Shown piece by piece: positions 10,972 to 22,728 of a stretch of DNA of 64,000 nt. How positions within the stretch are numbered: position 1 is the stretch's first letter; the number at the start of each line of letters is the position of its first letter. The translations under genes and the position numbers were made by a program. The stretch covers positions 1,540,278-1,604,277 of the forward strand of contig CAWUHX010000019.1 in assembly GCA_963922205.1 (NCBI GenBank), in the 5' to 3' direction. The stretch comes from Romanomermis culicivorax (Eukaryota; Nematoda; Enoplea; Mermithida; Mermithidae). Below the pieces are notes generated by a model. The model searched no databases and was not told where the DNA came from. It was given only the letters and a program-made list of their open reading frames with translations.

Positions 10972-12297
10972 ATGGCCCGATTTTCTCCTTTTTGTTCCAT
11001 ATTTTGCTTTTGTATGGTGTTTGTAAGCTATTTTTTCCATTTGAATGCACTACCGCTGGACAAACTTCTCGCTATTTTAGGTTCGATTGAATGCTGAAAT
11101 TCCCTACGACCCCTTTGTCGACAAAGGTATCAATCTAAGATTCATTCTATGTTTAACATCGAGCAATTTTTTTTCTTCACAGCTCTAAATCACCAGAATA
11201 TTTGTAGTCAAACGCCCGCCCTCGTTGGACGTTGTCGAGCCGGGTATCCACGTTTTTCGTACCATCCAGAAACCAACGAGTGTAAAAGATTCATCTACGG
11301 CGGTTGTGATGGAAATGAAAACAGTTTTGACACGGAAGGTCACTGCAAACGAGTCTGCGTCAATAAGCAGCGTAGGTCAATTAGTCACTGATAACAAGTG
11401 GTCCCGTAATGTTGATTGCTGGTTGGAGCTGAAAACTGTAGTTCGTTTTTCTGCAATTTGCATCTATAATGCACAGGAGTATAAATGTTCTGAGAGAAGC
11501 TATGCCGACAAAAGCGAAAACTTGCTCATCTATATTCTTCTTCAAGAACCCCTGATCGCTTCGATAACAATGGCCACCGCTCCCAGCTACGTTTTGTGGG
11601 TCATATTGTGAGTTCAATGCCGTGCATTTGAGCTCTTTTTATCGTCAGAATGTAGTACTGTCGACATGGAAAATATATAATTAAGAATAGTATTACTGAA
11701 ACTTTCGGTAACTTTATGCATATTGTCAAACTCTTCAGATGCTGGATCATCAATTTTCCCTACTAAAGCATATTCTCGTACTGAACCTTAATGATGTAAT
11801 AACATTTTTTTGTAAGTGAAAACCTGGGCCCAAAGTCAGTATCCTTTTTCACAGGTTTACTTTAGCAACACAGGATCTGGTAAAATTGTTTTTCCCGACC
11901 TTATTTTCCGCATTTCGCCTCATCGAGATTCAATCGGAATTTAATGAACCTTAGCCCTCATTGGCATTCTCAGAGTCCAGTGTTTCAGCCTGTGCGATTC
12001 CTTCCTTACAAAAACCGAAAGCTGGATGTCGTTACGATGAAAGTCTAAATGAAAATGGTTGTCCGAGAAATGTTATCGTTTGCGACGGTATGTAGACCTG
12101 CCAAATATACGAATATTGCATCTTTGAAATTTTGTTCTAAATTTCTAGTGAAACCTGGTCGATGCCCAACTGATCATGAGAAAGGTCGTAAGAACGTCAT
12201 ACACCAATGCACCCACAGTGATGACAGATGCCGCGATGCTATGAAATGCTGCAAGATAGGTCGAAGCAGTGTTTGCGTCCCACCTGTGGCCTCGTGA
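10972..12297 (+). CDS. Secreted Kunitz + Cys module + WAP-like inhibitor, copy A
   Basis: Five exons: 10972-11022, 11081-11126, 11183-11371, 11989-12087, 12149-12297 (phases 0,1,1,1), joining to 534 nt, 177 aa. Exons 1-2 give a signal peptide (MARFSPFCSIFCFCMVF then VRLNA, likely cleavage after LNA). Exon 3 is a Kunitz/BPTI domain with six cysteines spaced x9, x15, x7, x12, x3 and the FIYGGC core. The residue after the second cysteine (P1) is Arg, which predicts inhibition of trypsin-like serine proteases. Exon 4 is a four-cysteine module ending in NGCP-x5-C, resembling antistasin- or lustrin-type modules. Exon 5 is WAP-like (PGxCP ... KCC) with six rather than eight cysteines. An AATAAA lies at 12504. 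All introns are GT/AG. Function is by family; the intact frame and matching paralogues make the model strong. Confidence 0.92.
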
Positions 12298-14050
12298 TCA
12301 TGCTATTCAGCTTATTATTTTCGGAAGCGCTTCTGATGCAAGATTGTTGATGCAAAGGAAATACTTATGGAAAAAAACATAAGTATCGAATTTTTGTTCA
12401 AATTATCCTAACCTAATCATATCCTTACTGAACCAATGCTTTTTAGTGTGAAAAATTTTGTGTTATCTAGACGAATCACATTTCGTTATGAGGAATTTCC
12501 TTGAATAAATACTCTGAAATTCGAAAATTCGATAGCCTATAGACTTTTGACGGGGGAGGCTTTCCAGTTGGAATTTCAAATGATTACGTGTTTTCGATCG
12601 AATATAGGCATGAGAATAATGCTACACTAATCTTTTTTCTCATAAGTCATATTTAGACTCTAATTTGCATAAATGTTCGCCTACAGCCAATTACAGCAAC
12701 GGGAAAAGATCAAAAATCCTGAGAGATTGGACACGTATAGTCTGTTGTTTTTCAAATGCTTGTAACGCAAAAATGCAGAAGGTAAGTACGCATGCATAAT
12801 TTAGTGTCGAGATAATATCGTTGTTGACTCTATGTTAGGAATGGATTAATCAGCGGCGGTAAACTGTGACTAAACTCTAGACTAAACTCGGTAACTCTTT
12901 TGGAAATAATTTCCGTCCGGCGCGAGAAATGTCCAAAAAAATTCGCACGGTTAAAAAAATATTCGCTCTGCGCAGAAAAGCTAAGCAAATGACCAGCGCT
13001 GTGGCACGATGCGCCGGATTTTGAGATTTCAACTTTCCAAAATACAACATTTGCATCACGATCTTGATTCCAGAATTTTTTTTCATTAAATGAGAACCAT
13101 GTGCAAACATTTTCTTCTCATTTCCAACGTTTTTTCCTAACAAATAGCCTTCAATGCCGACAAATTTCAATTGCAGCGTTTTTTTCCCGTAATACAGTAT
13201 AATGTGCGCAAGCGCGGCAATTGAACAAGCAATGTGTACTTCATTTCATCTTTTTTCGGTTAAAGGCATTTGAGAAAAAACAGACTTTTTTTCTAGTTGT
13301 GAGCGCTACAATAATTCCCAATTAAATTAGTTTATCTATATTGCAAAGCACACGGTTCTGAACTTTGATAACGTTCGTGGGCGAAAATACCGAAAATGCT
13401 GCGAGATCAGATTGCGTTTCAGTGCGAAACTTTCTTATAACCAGCGAGCATTATTGGATGTGATTTTTTGCTTGTAAAAGCATGCTATAATTGTTCTTCA
13501 GATCAGTTATATGTAAACATTCAGTTGATTTTTTCGCTCATTAATGCAAATTTCAGTGTGAAGAAGCCTATATTAGTATAGTCAGTGTAACAACTTTTGT
13601 TGCTGTATGCTGTCGATTGTACTATAACACGTGTGATCCTTAAATAAGCTGTTGAAATGGTTCTAAATTCGCGTGATTTTGGCGAATGACAAAAACATTG
13701 TCACTAATTGATCTCTCGATCAGTAACTTCGGCAAAAAATCTGCAGAAACCTCAATTCAATAACATTATAGAGTTTTCAAAAGGGTATCACAGTACAGAA
13801 TGTTTAAAAAAAGTTTACCATGAGTAAATTAATGAACCAAATGGTTTTCGTCTGATAGACCATCCGTCAGCTAGGATTACGTCTGTAGCTAAGAGGATGG
13901 TTATGCAAGTGGTTGCTTTATGTGTCAACTGAAACTGGATTGCTTACAGAAAACGTAGTAGATTACGAAAATATGAAACCTACACGAAAATAACTATGGT
14001 TGGACAGGACGTCTGAACTGCGGAAAAATATTTTGAATCGTTGTAGATGG
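12298..14050. repeat. Duplicated 3' flank of copy A (partner 24834-27780)
   Basis: The downstream DNA aligns in order with that of copy C: TACTCTGAAAT, ATAGCCTATAGACTTTTGAC, AGGGAAAGATCAAAAATC, CACGGTTCTGAACTYTGATA, TGCGAGA(T/C)C(A/G)GATTG, ATGAACMAAATGGTTTTC and ACTGCGGAA blocks recur. It is non-coding. The partner contains an extra fold-back element at 25727-27313. Confidence 0.8.
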
Positions 14051-14059
14051 GAAATTTGC

Positions 14060-14273
14060 AGTGCGCTTTTTACAGAATATTCTTAAATTACAAAATGACG
14101 AAAATCAGTGATGCCGTCGTTCGTACAAATGTTTCAATATGATAGTTTCTATACAAAAATTTTAAAAAATGGTAGAGCATTTTCGCGAATTTCCATGGTT
14201 CAGCCAAAAGTCGTAAAATTGCTAATAGTGCTCTCTACAGTATCAACATTTAGAAACATTTATAGAAAAAGCC
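14060..14273 (-). mobile_element. MITE-1 family copy (pre-duplication insertion)
   Basis: In reverse orientation it shows the GGTTCAGCCAAAAGTCGTAAAA block (complement of the family's TTTTACGATTTTCGGCTGAACC) and a degenerate TAGAAACATTTATAG end. It occupies the same position in the duplicated flank as the copy at 27783-27990. Confidence 0.65.
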
Positions 14274-14598
14274 TTAGATTCATTTTTTCGGAAGTTTTGT
14301 TTTGTCTACTCTTTTACCTCGTGTTTCTATCCGTGATGCGAATTACACAAATTAATTTTTCTTTAAAATATTTTTATTCAATTTTTTTATTTAATTTTGT
14401 TTGTAAAGAAATAAATCATTGGACGTAGGAAATATGAAACATCAAAATTGATCTACACTGCAATTCATTTGTTGTACTTCTTCGGATGAAGGAAATCGAA
14501 TATAATCTTCTATGGTCTTCGGAAAGTCTGTAAAATGCCCTATGTACAGTAGTTAGTGTCAAGTCTACCTTGAGAGTCCGTTCATTACAACACTCGTA

Positions 14599-14832
14599 CT
14601 GTAATTTGTTTCCTATAACATGCTTTTAAATAAGAAAATGATACAAAATAATTTTTTCATCTAGATCGTTTATGTAAAGTTTGGCGGTAGAATATTTACT
14701 CGAGAGATTGCTTGCCCATAAATTCCTAGTCTCGCGTGACATATGATTTTGTAGAAAATCGTAAAAGTATGAAGCAGTCGCATTTTTTTCCACTGTACTG
14801 ATGTAAAAGCGGAATAAAAGCACTCTAGTCTC
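14599..14832 (+). mobile_element. MITE-1 family copy
   Basis: Starts CTGTAATTTGTTTCCTATAA with the ATGCTTTTAAATAAGAAAATG block, contains AAAATCGTAAAAGTATG, and closes with the inverted counterpart around AAAAGCACTCTAG. The ends are decayed. Confidence 0.6.
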
Positions 14833-15837
14833 CTGCTGTTTTCGGTCTTTGAATAGAATGTTGAATGTTTTGTAACAGGGTAACTATGGGACATGGATGC
14901 GATATTGCACATGTCATAATCAGAATTTACATCATTTTCATTGCAATGAGATATACACTTGATTTATGCTATAGCCCATTTACCTCGGAACGATTGAGGC
15001 AGTGACAAATATGCAAATTCAATCTGATGCGCACTTTTCACTAATTGGGAATCTTTGTACTGTGGAAGAACGATAAGGTTTGTTGTGACAGATTTGGATA
15101 AGACAGTTCGCACTTAGGTGCTACTCAGTTAATTTTGATCACTTAGTCAGATTATCGAAGAAAACTGGCTACAAATTTATTTTACTCATTGACTACGAAA
15201 TTTATCCATCGATTACAGTAATACGCATTCGATTAACTCTACCCCGAAAATTCCATTTCCTCAGTCCCAGAAACACTTGTTTCGACGCGAAAAATTAAAT
15301 TTGCCTGTCAAGCAATTTTAATCTCTTTCCATAAAATAATTTTCTGCTATGCCATTTCATTCATTTCATCACTAAAAATGGCCCACTTTTCCCCTTTTTG
15401 TACTGTATTGTGCTTTTGCATGGTGTTTGTAAGCAAATTTATTCTTTTTGAATACGATCCCGATCCCGCTCGAAAAACTTCTGATTATTTCAGGTACGAC
15501 TGAATGCCGAAATTCCTTACGATCCCTTCGTCGACAAAGGTAGCATCTGAAATTCATTCTACGTTTCGTAGCGAGCAATAGTCTTTTTACGCAGCTCTAA
15601 ATCCTCAGAATATTTGTGGTCAAACGCCCGCCCTCGTTGGACGTTGTCGAGCCAGGTATCCACGTTTTTCGTACCATCCAGAAACCAACGAGTGTAAAAG
15701 ATTCCTCTACGGCGGTTGTCATGGTAATGAAAACAGTTTTGACACGGAAGGCCACTGTAAACGAGTCTGTGTCAATAAGCAACGTAAGACGATAGTTGTC
15801 ACGAAACGTTAAAAGGTTATTGAAGCAAGGTATTTTC

Positions 15838-17345
15838 GTTCTCAAATGAGCGATTTTCAAGTGAGCGAATTCTCAAATGAGCAAATTCCCGATTGTCCGA
15901 TTCTCAAATGAGCGATCGAGAATGTAATAACACCGTGTTCATATTTTGCTTCTTCATCTTATATTTTTCTGTGTATGTATTTCGTTTTCTTTTGTTTCCT
16001 GTGAGTATTGCTTATGTTTTTGTTTATTTATGTAGTTACCTTTTCATCTTTTATCTCTACTTTCTTTCCTTTTTTCTTGTCATTAGTTTTTTCTTTTTGC
16101 TCACGAAACAATACATTACAAGTTGTTATTTTAAATAACCCTAGTCTCCCGTATAATTCTTATATAGTTCGGCATGCTCTATTTCCAATTTAATTTTCTT
16201 CTTTGTGAATTTTTCTTCATTCTTACTTATTTATCTTTCTGTTTTTATATTCCTTTTCTAATTTCTTTTTTCGTTCTTCTATTATATCATTTTTTCTTTC
16301 CTCCTTGCAGCTTTCTCCTTGTTGCTTTTTCTTTACCGTCACTTTTCTTTAAATTTTCTCTCTTTTTCTAATGCTTTCCTGCTTATTTTCACTTGTTTCT
16401 AATGCCTTCAATTTTGTTGACGTTTTCTTTCTCTTGATCCTTTGTTTCATCCAGCGTTGTTTTGATTATGTTTTTGAAACGCATGCCGAACTGTATTAAA
16501 TTTCTACGGAAGACTATGGTTATTTAAAATGAGAATTTGTAACGCATTGTTTCATGAGCAAAAAAGAAGAATGTAGATGACAAAAAAGAAAATGAAAAAG
16601 CAGAGACAAAAGATGAAAACACAAAAACCTACGTGAATAAAAACATAAGTAACACATACAGAAAACGAAAGAAAAAAGAAATACATACAAAAAAATATAA
16701 AATTAAAAAAATACGAAGAAAGTGTTATTACATTCTCGATCGCTCATTTGAGAATCGCCCAATCGGGAATGCGCTTGTTTGAGAATGCGATCACTTGGGA
16801 ATCGCTCACATGCGAACCCTTACATTGTGAATTCGCTCATTGGGAATCGTTCACATGGGAATTCGCTCATTGGGAATCGTTCACATGGGAATTGTTCACT
16901 TGAGAATCGGTCGCATGGATAAATTTGGATTTTCTTGATTTTGCTTGATTTTCTTGTTTTTGATTCGGTCAAGTTTTTTTTTTGATTTTGCTATTGTTTT
17001 TTGATATTTTTTGTTCTTTTTTTGCTATTTTGATATTTTTTTGTCATTCTTTGATATTTTTTAATATCTTTTTTTGATATTTTTTGTTTTAAAATTTTCT
17101 TTGATATGTTTTTGCTGATATTTTTTAAATATTTTTTGATATTTTTTCAAATATTTTTTGATATATTTTTTTTGACATTTTGCTTTTTTTCTTTTATTTT
17201 CATATTTGCTGTCTTCGATATTTTTTTCCTTGATTTTCTTGATTTTTCTTGATTTTGCTTGGATTTTCTTAGCCGCGCGGGCGCTCACTTGAGAATCATT
17301 TGAGAATTGCTCTCTTAGGAGTCGTTCACTTGGAAATCACTCAGT
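15838..17345. mobile_element. Fold-back element FB1 with tandem-repeat arms
   Basis: Outer repeats are TTCTCAAATGAGCGA-type units on the left and their complements (GCTCATTTGAGAATCG, CGCTCACATGGGAATTCG) on the right. The arm junctions GAGCGATCGAGAATGTAATA and complement are near-perfect. Inner arms (about 15930-16176 pyrimidine-rich, 16483-16735 purine-rich) are also complementary, including GTTCGGCATGC/GCATGCCGAAC. The right side has an additional run of GATATTTTTT repeats at 16950-17240. No transposase is seen. It sits in intron 3 of copy B and is absent from copy A. Confidence 0.85.
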
Positions 17346-17648
17346 CAGTAATAGATCATTGAAGCTGGGTACTGTAGTTTATAATTCACATATGTGATAG
17401 AAAAGTTCTGACAGCTTTTGGTTGAAATACTAAAACTTAAGCAAAATCTGTATTTTTCAACAATCAGTGATCACATGGATTAAGAAGACAACCTCTAAAA
17501 GAAGCATCTTGTGGTTCGTGATATAACTTCGAAGCCTAGCTTTTTGTCCACTGAATATGGTACCATCAACCAATAAAAGTTGTGAAAGTCCTTGGGTGCC
17601 AGATCGGGTAAATACAGAGAAAAATGCATACTTGATAAAATTTATCAC

Positions 17649-17822
17649 TAAAGCTGCATTCATACATCACGGCACGGCACGGCCACGCCCACAGCGGCCG
17701 AAACCAATCAGACTGCGCCAGGAAAAACTGATGTTAAATATGATTGGTTGCACATCACCTGCACTGAAATTCGATTGGTCAAGGCTGCCGTGGCCGTGGC
17801 GTGAAGTATAAATGTGGCTTAA
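17649..17822. mobile_element. Palindromic GC-rich MITE in intron 3 of copy B
   Basis: Inverted ends TAAAGCTGCATTCATACATC and the complement of TAAGCCACATTTATACTTCA, followed inward by GGCACGGCCACGCC / GGCCGTGGCCGTGGCGTG. About 174 bp. The CATACTTCAC-like end links it to the GCGCGG MITEs at 7426 and 34187. Confidence 0.75.
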
Positions 17823-18231
17823 GAGTGGTATGACTAACAATATCTTTTAAACAGGATGACTAGCAAGATAGTTTTTTGTCCAGACTTTCCGCATTTCATA
17901 TCACAAGGCAATGACTTATTTGGAACTGAATGAATTCTCGGACTTATATGTCATTTTTAAGCTCAATATTTCAGCCTGTGATATTCCTTCATTGCAAAAG
18001 GCAAAAGCTGGATGTCATTATGACAAAAGTTTGAATGAAAATGGTTGTCCGAAAAACATAATCGTCTGCGATGGTATGCAAAGCCACCGAATGCACAGAA
18101 ACTGTATTTTTGAAATTTTGTTCCAAATTTCTAGTGAAACCTGGTCAATGCCCAACTGATCACGAAAAAGGGCGTAAAAATATCGTATTCGAGTGTGACC
18201 ACAGCGATGACATATGTGACAACTCCGAGAA

Positions 18232-18779
18232 TGTTGTAGTGTGTTTACGCCGATTTTCTAAATAGTTTGCCCATTTCGTAAAAACGCCCTCAAGTACAAC
18301 ACATCCAACCATGCCCGACCTGGCCCAGCATGACGGTTACTGTAGAAGACGGTTTTTGTGAATTAGTTAGTGTTTTTTACTATTGATTATTCTCATGCGT
18401 CTCGCCTCTCATATTATAGTTATCATTTCGCCTGTACATTACTTGCCTGGTTTTTATATTGGTAAGACGTCATGTTTTTTGGAAGGGCCGATTTTTAGGT
18501 AAGTTGTATAAATAAATGTTTAGTGAGGAAAGTTTTAGTCAGGCATTTCTTGGGAAGGTAGTATTCTGTTCTTGACTTCTCGTCCCTGAGTGAGGAATCA
18601 TTCCCAGGTTTAGGGCAGGTGCAGGGAAGCACTGGCATTAAGGTCGATCCCTGGCTATCTCTCCTGCACATCAATTCCCCTTGCCGATTTTACACCCCTT
18701 CCTCCGACCTGACGGATCAAGGAGCCAAAAAATCATGCAGAGCCGCCCCCAAACGCCCATCTTATTTTAAAATACAACA
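18232..18779 (+). mobile_element. Solo LTR inserted in the WAP exon of copy B
   Basis: Starts TGTTGTAGTG and ends TACAACA, so it has the TG...CA ends plus a short inverted repeat of a retrotransposon LTR. It is flanked by AGAA at 18228-18231 and again at 18780-18783. Removing the insert and one AGAA leaves an exon of exactly 149 nt, the same as the paralogues. It contains a TATAAATAAAT motif near 18508. There is no internal gag/pol, so it is a recombined solo LTR. Family (gypsy or Bel type) not determined. Confidence 0.88.
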
Positions 18780-19574
18780 AGAAATGCTGCAAGATTGGTC
18801 GAAGCCGGATTTGCGTCGCACCCGTGGCATCATGATTGAGCAATTCAGCTTTCCACCTGCAGACATATTTGAAACTTCCAATACGGTGTTAAAGCGACTT
18901 TTTCAATAAAAAATTATTTTTGATAAAACAAAACATACTTATGAAAAAACAAAACATACTTATGAAAAAACATACAAGTATAAAATTTCATCAAAATTAT
19001 CTCACTTTAATCATACCGTTGGCGAACCAATGCTTTTATTGTGAAAAAATTTGTATTACGTAGACGAGTCACCTCGTCTCGTAAAAGATGCACTCCAATA
19101 AATATACTTAAATGGGTAGCATGCTCTCCTTTTAAAAGTGGTTGTTAGTAACACGGTTATCCGAGGTTAGCAGTGAGACAGAAGAAGTGTTTCCCACTTC
19201 CAATATGAATTAATTTTCTTGAAGCTTCAATAGCTTCATCAATATTGGCGCGAGCTGGGTGCAGCTAACTTCAATTTTAAAGAAATTGCCGTCCGGTGTT
19301 GCCCATAAAAAATTACCATAAGATTTACAAACAAAAAATGTAAACAAAAACTGTTTTTTTCTGGTAAGTCGTGTGCAAAAGAGTGGTTGAAATACACGCA
19401 GTTTCACTAAAATCAATATTGGATGACCAAAACCTCAAATCGCTCCAGAAGTGCACTAGATAATTAATGCTTGAGACTTGACTTGATTTTTGATATTGAC
19501 CTAGTAATCCTGTTTTTTCGACCTGAGTAGGCATAGACCAGCCGACAAAGATTCAAAATTTTGATTATTTTTTG

Positions 19575-19790
19575 AAATTACTGCGGGTGAAAAACTGTAA
19601 CGGTTCTCGCACACTGGGTGGTAGCTTCTCTACCACCGACTGCACAGCCCTGCATCGCCTGTTGCGACTGCAGCAGTGCCCGTCACAAAAATCCAGATCT
19701 GGGCCCGTGATGAGCAACATCAAGTCTATGGGTTCAGAGGAAAATGCACGATGGCACCTTTTGTGCATCGTCACATTCTCCTCCTAGGGA
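19575..19790 (-). repeat. Dispersed repeat (related to 39290-39490 and 39945-40115)
   Basis: The complement reads AATGTGACGATGCACAAA, TTTTCCTCTGAACCCATAG, GGGCCCAGATCTGGAT, GCAGGGCTGTGCAGTCG, GGTAGAGAAGCTACC in order, as in the two + strand copies near 40 kb. Probably a SINE-like family. Confidence 0.65.
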
Positions 19791-20644
19791 AGTGTGACGC
19801 CCTCATCACAACATCTCTCCCCCTGCTGAGGCAGGCAAGGGACCCCTTTTTAAACGTTTTTCTGAAAATATCGAAAAATAAAAATTTTTATGAAAACTAA
19901 TATCTTCATCGGATCCCCCGTGCGAAATAGCCTTCCTCTCTGCCATTTCCCGTAAAAATCATGGACGCCCACGGTCAGCAAGACGTGACTCAGAAATCCA
20001 CCATGAATGGTTCCCGTAGGAGGCGGAGCTACGTCTTAGACTGGCTAGTTTCAAAAATTTTCGTTTTCTGATGTGCCACCCATCTAGATTTTTTTCAAAA
20101 TGGGATCTTGATTATTTTTCGAGAAGGAATCTTGATTTTTTCCAAGATGACATTTGATTTCTTTCTACATTATCTTGAAAAATTGCGATGCACTTTGAAA
20201 GAAAGTCGGACACAGGCATCTTGATTTTTTCACAATGCATCTTGAAATTTGAAGTATCTTGAAACTTCCGCGATTATCTTGAAAAATTGTTGTGCATCAT
20301 GTTCGAAGGTAACGATTTTTTTCAAGTTGTGACAAATTTTTTCAACCGGTAACGATTTTTTTCAAGTGGCCCTTCTCGTATTCCGCGCAGAAAGCTCTCT
20401 TGATAATTTTTCCCGAGAAAATATCAACCTTTCCCCTTTGACCGTTATCAAGGGTTCTGTTGACCATGCATGCCGAATCTTTGCTCTCATCTTTTGTTTC
20501 CAAGCTACTGAAATCAAAGCAGCTTCGTCGTGGCAGTTTCAAAGCCCTAAAAAGTTTGAAATTCTAACAAGCTATTCAAGAAATTATTAAAAAGCTTGCA
20601 ACTTTTGAAGCAAGTTCACTTTTGAGCTTTTGGGAAGATAACTT

Positions 20645-20693
20645 TTATGCAACTTAACAATTTCACTTCATGTAAAATTGTTAAGTTGCATAA
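20645..20693. repeat. Perfect hairpin with 17-bp arms
   Basis: ATGCAACTTAACAATTT at 20647 is followed about 11 bases later by its exact complement ending at 20691. It lies in a patch of TTAAGTT/AAATTGT simple repeats, so it may be repeat-driven rather than functional. Confidence 0.7.
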
Positions 20694-21534
20694 AATTGTC
20701 AACAAATCTAGAATTTTAAAGTGGTAAAGTTGATGTGGTCAAAACGCTGTCAGAGGATTGTCAAAAAATTTTTTAAAGTTTCCATAATTTAAAAAAAAAA
20801 ACTAAAATTGTAAAAACTGTCGAGCTCTCAAAATTGTCGAAAAGTCGTAAAATTGTTTAATTGCCTAAACTGTAAAGTCCCAAAATTGTTTATGTATTTT
20901 GTGCAATTATTTTCACACTAATATGCACCGCATAAAAACTTGGGAGGTAAGCCAAGGTTCGAGGCTTCCGAGAACATGTATAGTCTCGACTTTTCAAACA
21001 CACAGGCAGCCCCGTAAGAAAACTCATCAAAAGTACATTTCCAGTGTACCTAACAGGCAGGCAAAATCCCTCAAAGTCGGAGTGAGAAAGATGTGGAAAA
21101 ATTCACAGTTAGTCCATCACGGTACAAGTGCAGACAACCTCCTGAGCTACGATCAATAGAGACAGAATTTTTCCAAATGTGGGAGCACTCACTGATCTAT
21201 TATCAGGTGAAATAACTTTTTCCAAGTCTATCACAGTTCAGAGAACCCAATGTCAAGAGAAACATTTACTTCCGAGTGTTTTTGTAAAATATACAGTGCT
21301 ATGTTGTACCCGTAGCACATTTCGTATCCAGCATATCGGCTGGACCCCCTCAAGCCAATGATGAAAAAACAGAAATTTCTTCCCGGTCTATGAATTGGCA
21401 GAATCGTCAATTTTATACTCTTCTTTTTAAATCTTCGGTCCTACAGACTTCTAGTCCCATCTACCTAGGCAACCTCATACCTTTTGTTGATATCTTCATA
21501 CCTTTGTGTTTTGTGTCATATCTTTTTGAAAACA

Positions 21535-21680
21535 TTTTCTCCAGCTTCATAAAACCCAGTTTATTTTGAAGTTCACTAGTGAAGTTGAAAAAAGTTAGGA
21601 GTACTCAAAAATGGACCTAATTCTGGAGAACTGATTTCTCCAGCTTCATAAAATCGGCCCCAAATGAAAAGTGAGGTGAA
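21535..21680. mobile_element. Small inverted-repeat element with CTCCAGCTTCATAAAA ends
   Basis: TTTTCTCCAGCTTCATAAAA occurs at both ends, and the centre contains short palindromic AGTTCACTAGTGAAGTT. Related units occur at 22310-22490, 28110-28180 and 28955-29062 (AAACCCAGTTTT ... AAGCTGGGTTT). A short non-coding family. Confidence 0.5.
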
Positions 21681-22216
21681 AAGGTAAAACATCACATTTC
21701 GAGCTAAATCACAGCAAATAGAAGCACGATGTAAAACTGTAGACGAAAGTAAACATTCAAAAAAATAATTTCGAGGCTGCTTTTCTTGAAGTGCTTGTGA
21801 ATATTACTGTAAAGCAAGTACTATTTTGTAATTTTTGTTTTTAGGCTAAATCATGAAAAGTCCCGAACATACTCCGCCTCATTTATTAATTTTTTCAAAT
21901 AAATTTTACCTTAAAAGCTTCGTATGACCGACGGTATAACATATTTCCTAATTTTTCAATTCACAAACATTCTCTAATTGCAGACTTCCATGTCTTTTTA
22001 ACGATTCAAAATGTTTTTTCCGCAGTTTTAGTAGAACAATATCTCGTGCCAAATTGTGTATTCTATTTTGTGATTTTTTTGTATTTTTGTGAAACATACA
22101 GTGCTACGTGGCAAAAATGCCTATTTTCATACTTAACTTTTGAATAATTTTCACTTCACATCTGGCTCACTTCTTGCACGGATTTAATTTCAATCTCATT
22201 AACTTAAGCAACTTTA

Positions 22217-22238
22217 TATATATATATATATATATATC
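22217..22238. repeat. (TA)n microsatellite
   Basis: Uninterrupted TA dinucleotides, about 11 units. Confidence 0.95.
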
Positions 22239-22728
22239 TTTTACACAATTTCTTTTGAGATGTTATAAGCCACCTGATTAGCTTTTTCCTTCTCCGGGGA
22301 GTTCAACTTCTCCTGAGAACTCGTTTTCTGGAGAAGTTTGAACTAGTCCAACCAGCAACTCCTCCAGCTTCATAAAACCAGCTTCATAAAACATAAATTT
22401 TTGAACTTCTCTTGAGAAGTTGGAAAACTTCACATGAGAAACTTATCCTCTCCGGAAAAATGATTTCTCTAGCTTCACAAAACTGGGTCCTGAGGGCTAC
22501 TCGATAAATTCCACTTGAGCAAGTTTTTGAAGTACATTTTCGGCTGTCCGTTTGTGGCTTACTGCAGTGATAAGTTGGTGGCAATGTTCAGCACTTCCAA
22601 AAATCTAATTTCACCCCACGATCACGTTTGGATGATTACGCGAACGGATAAATTTGCCTGCCAAGCAGTTTTTATTTCTTTCCATAAAATCAGTTTTTTT
22701 GCTATGTGATTACATGTCATCGATAACT

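Larger units (their letters stand above)
15378..18835 (+). pseudogene. Kunitz + Cys module + WAP-like inhibitor, copy B, broken by a solo LTR
   Basis: Exons 15378-15428, 15494-15539, 15595-15783, 17975-18073 and 18135-18231 continued at 18784-18835. Exon lengths (51, 46, 189, 99, 97+52=149) equal those of copies A and C. The signal peptide and Kunitz domain are intact, with P1 Arg in a GRCRARYPRF loop. The last exon is split by a 548-bp solo LTR (18232-18779) with a 4-bp target duplication. Translation would run into the LTR and stop at 18265, so the WAP-like domain loses its CC pair and final cysteine. A transcript with functional Kunitz and middle modules is still possible. Intron 3 (15784-17974) is swollen by a fold-back element and a palindromic MITE. 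Confidence 0.9.
18836..22600. other. Intergenic region between copies B and C
   Basis: 3' flank of copy B (AATAAA at 18905), then repeats. A reverse copy of the 39.3-kb tRNA-linked repeat lies at 19575-19790, CTTGATTTTT-type and TAAAATTGT-type simple repeats at 20050-20340 and 20620-20890, CTCCAGCTTCATAAAA inverted-repeat units at 21535-21680 and 22310-22490, and (TA)n at 22217-22238. No gene seen. Confidence 0.6.

Noticed and set aside
16008-16371. Hydrophobic, Phe/Leu-rich frames on the + strand
   Set aside because: They come from the pyrimidine-rich inner arm and loop of fold-back element FB1, not from a membrane protein.
17061-17288. Lys-rich frame on the minus strand
   Set aside because: A translation of the GATATTTTTT low-complexity run in FB1.
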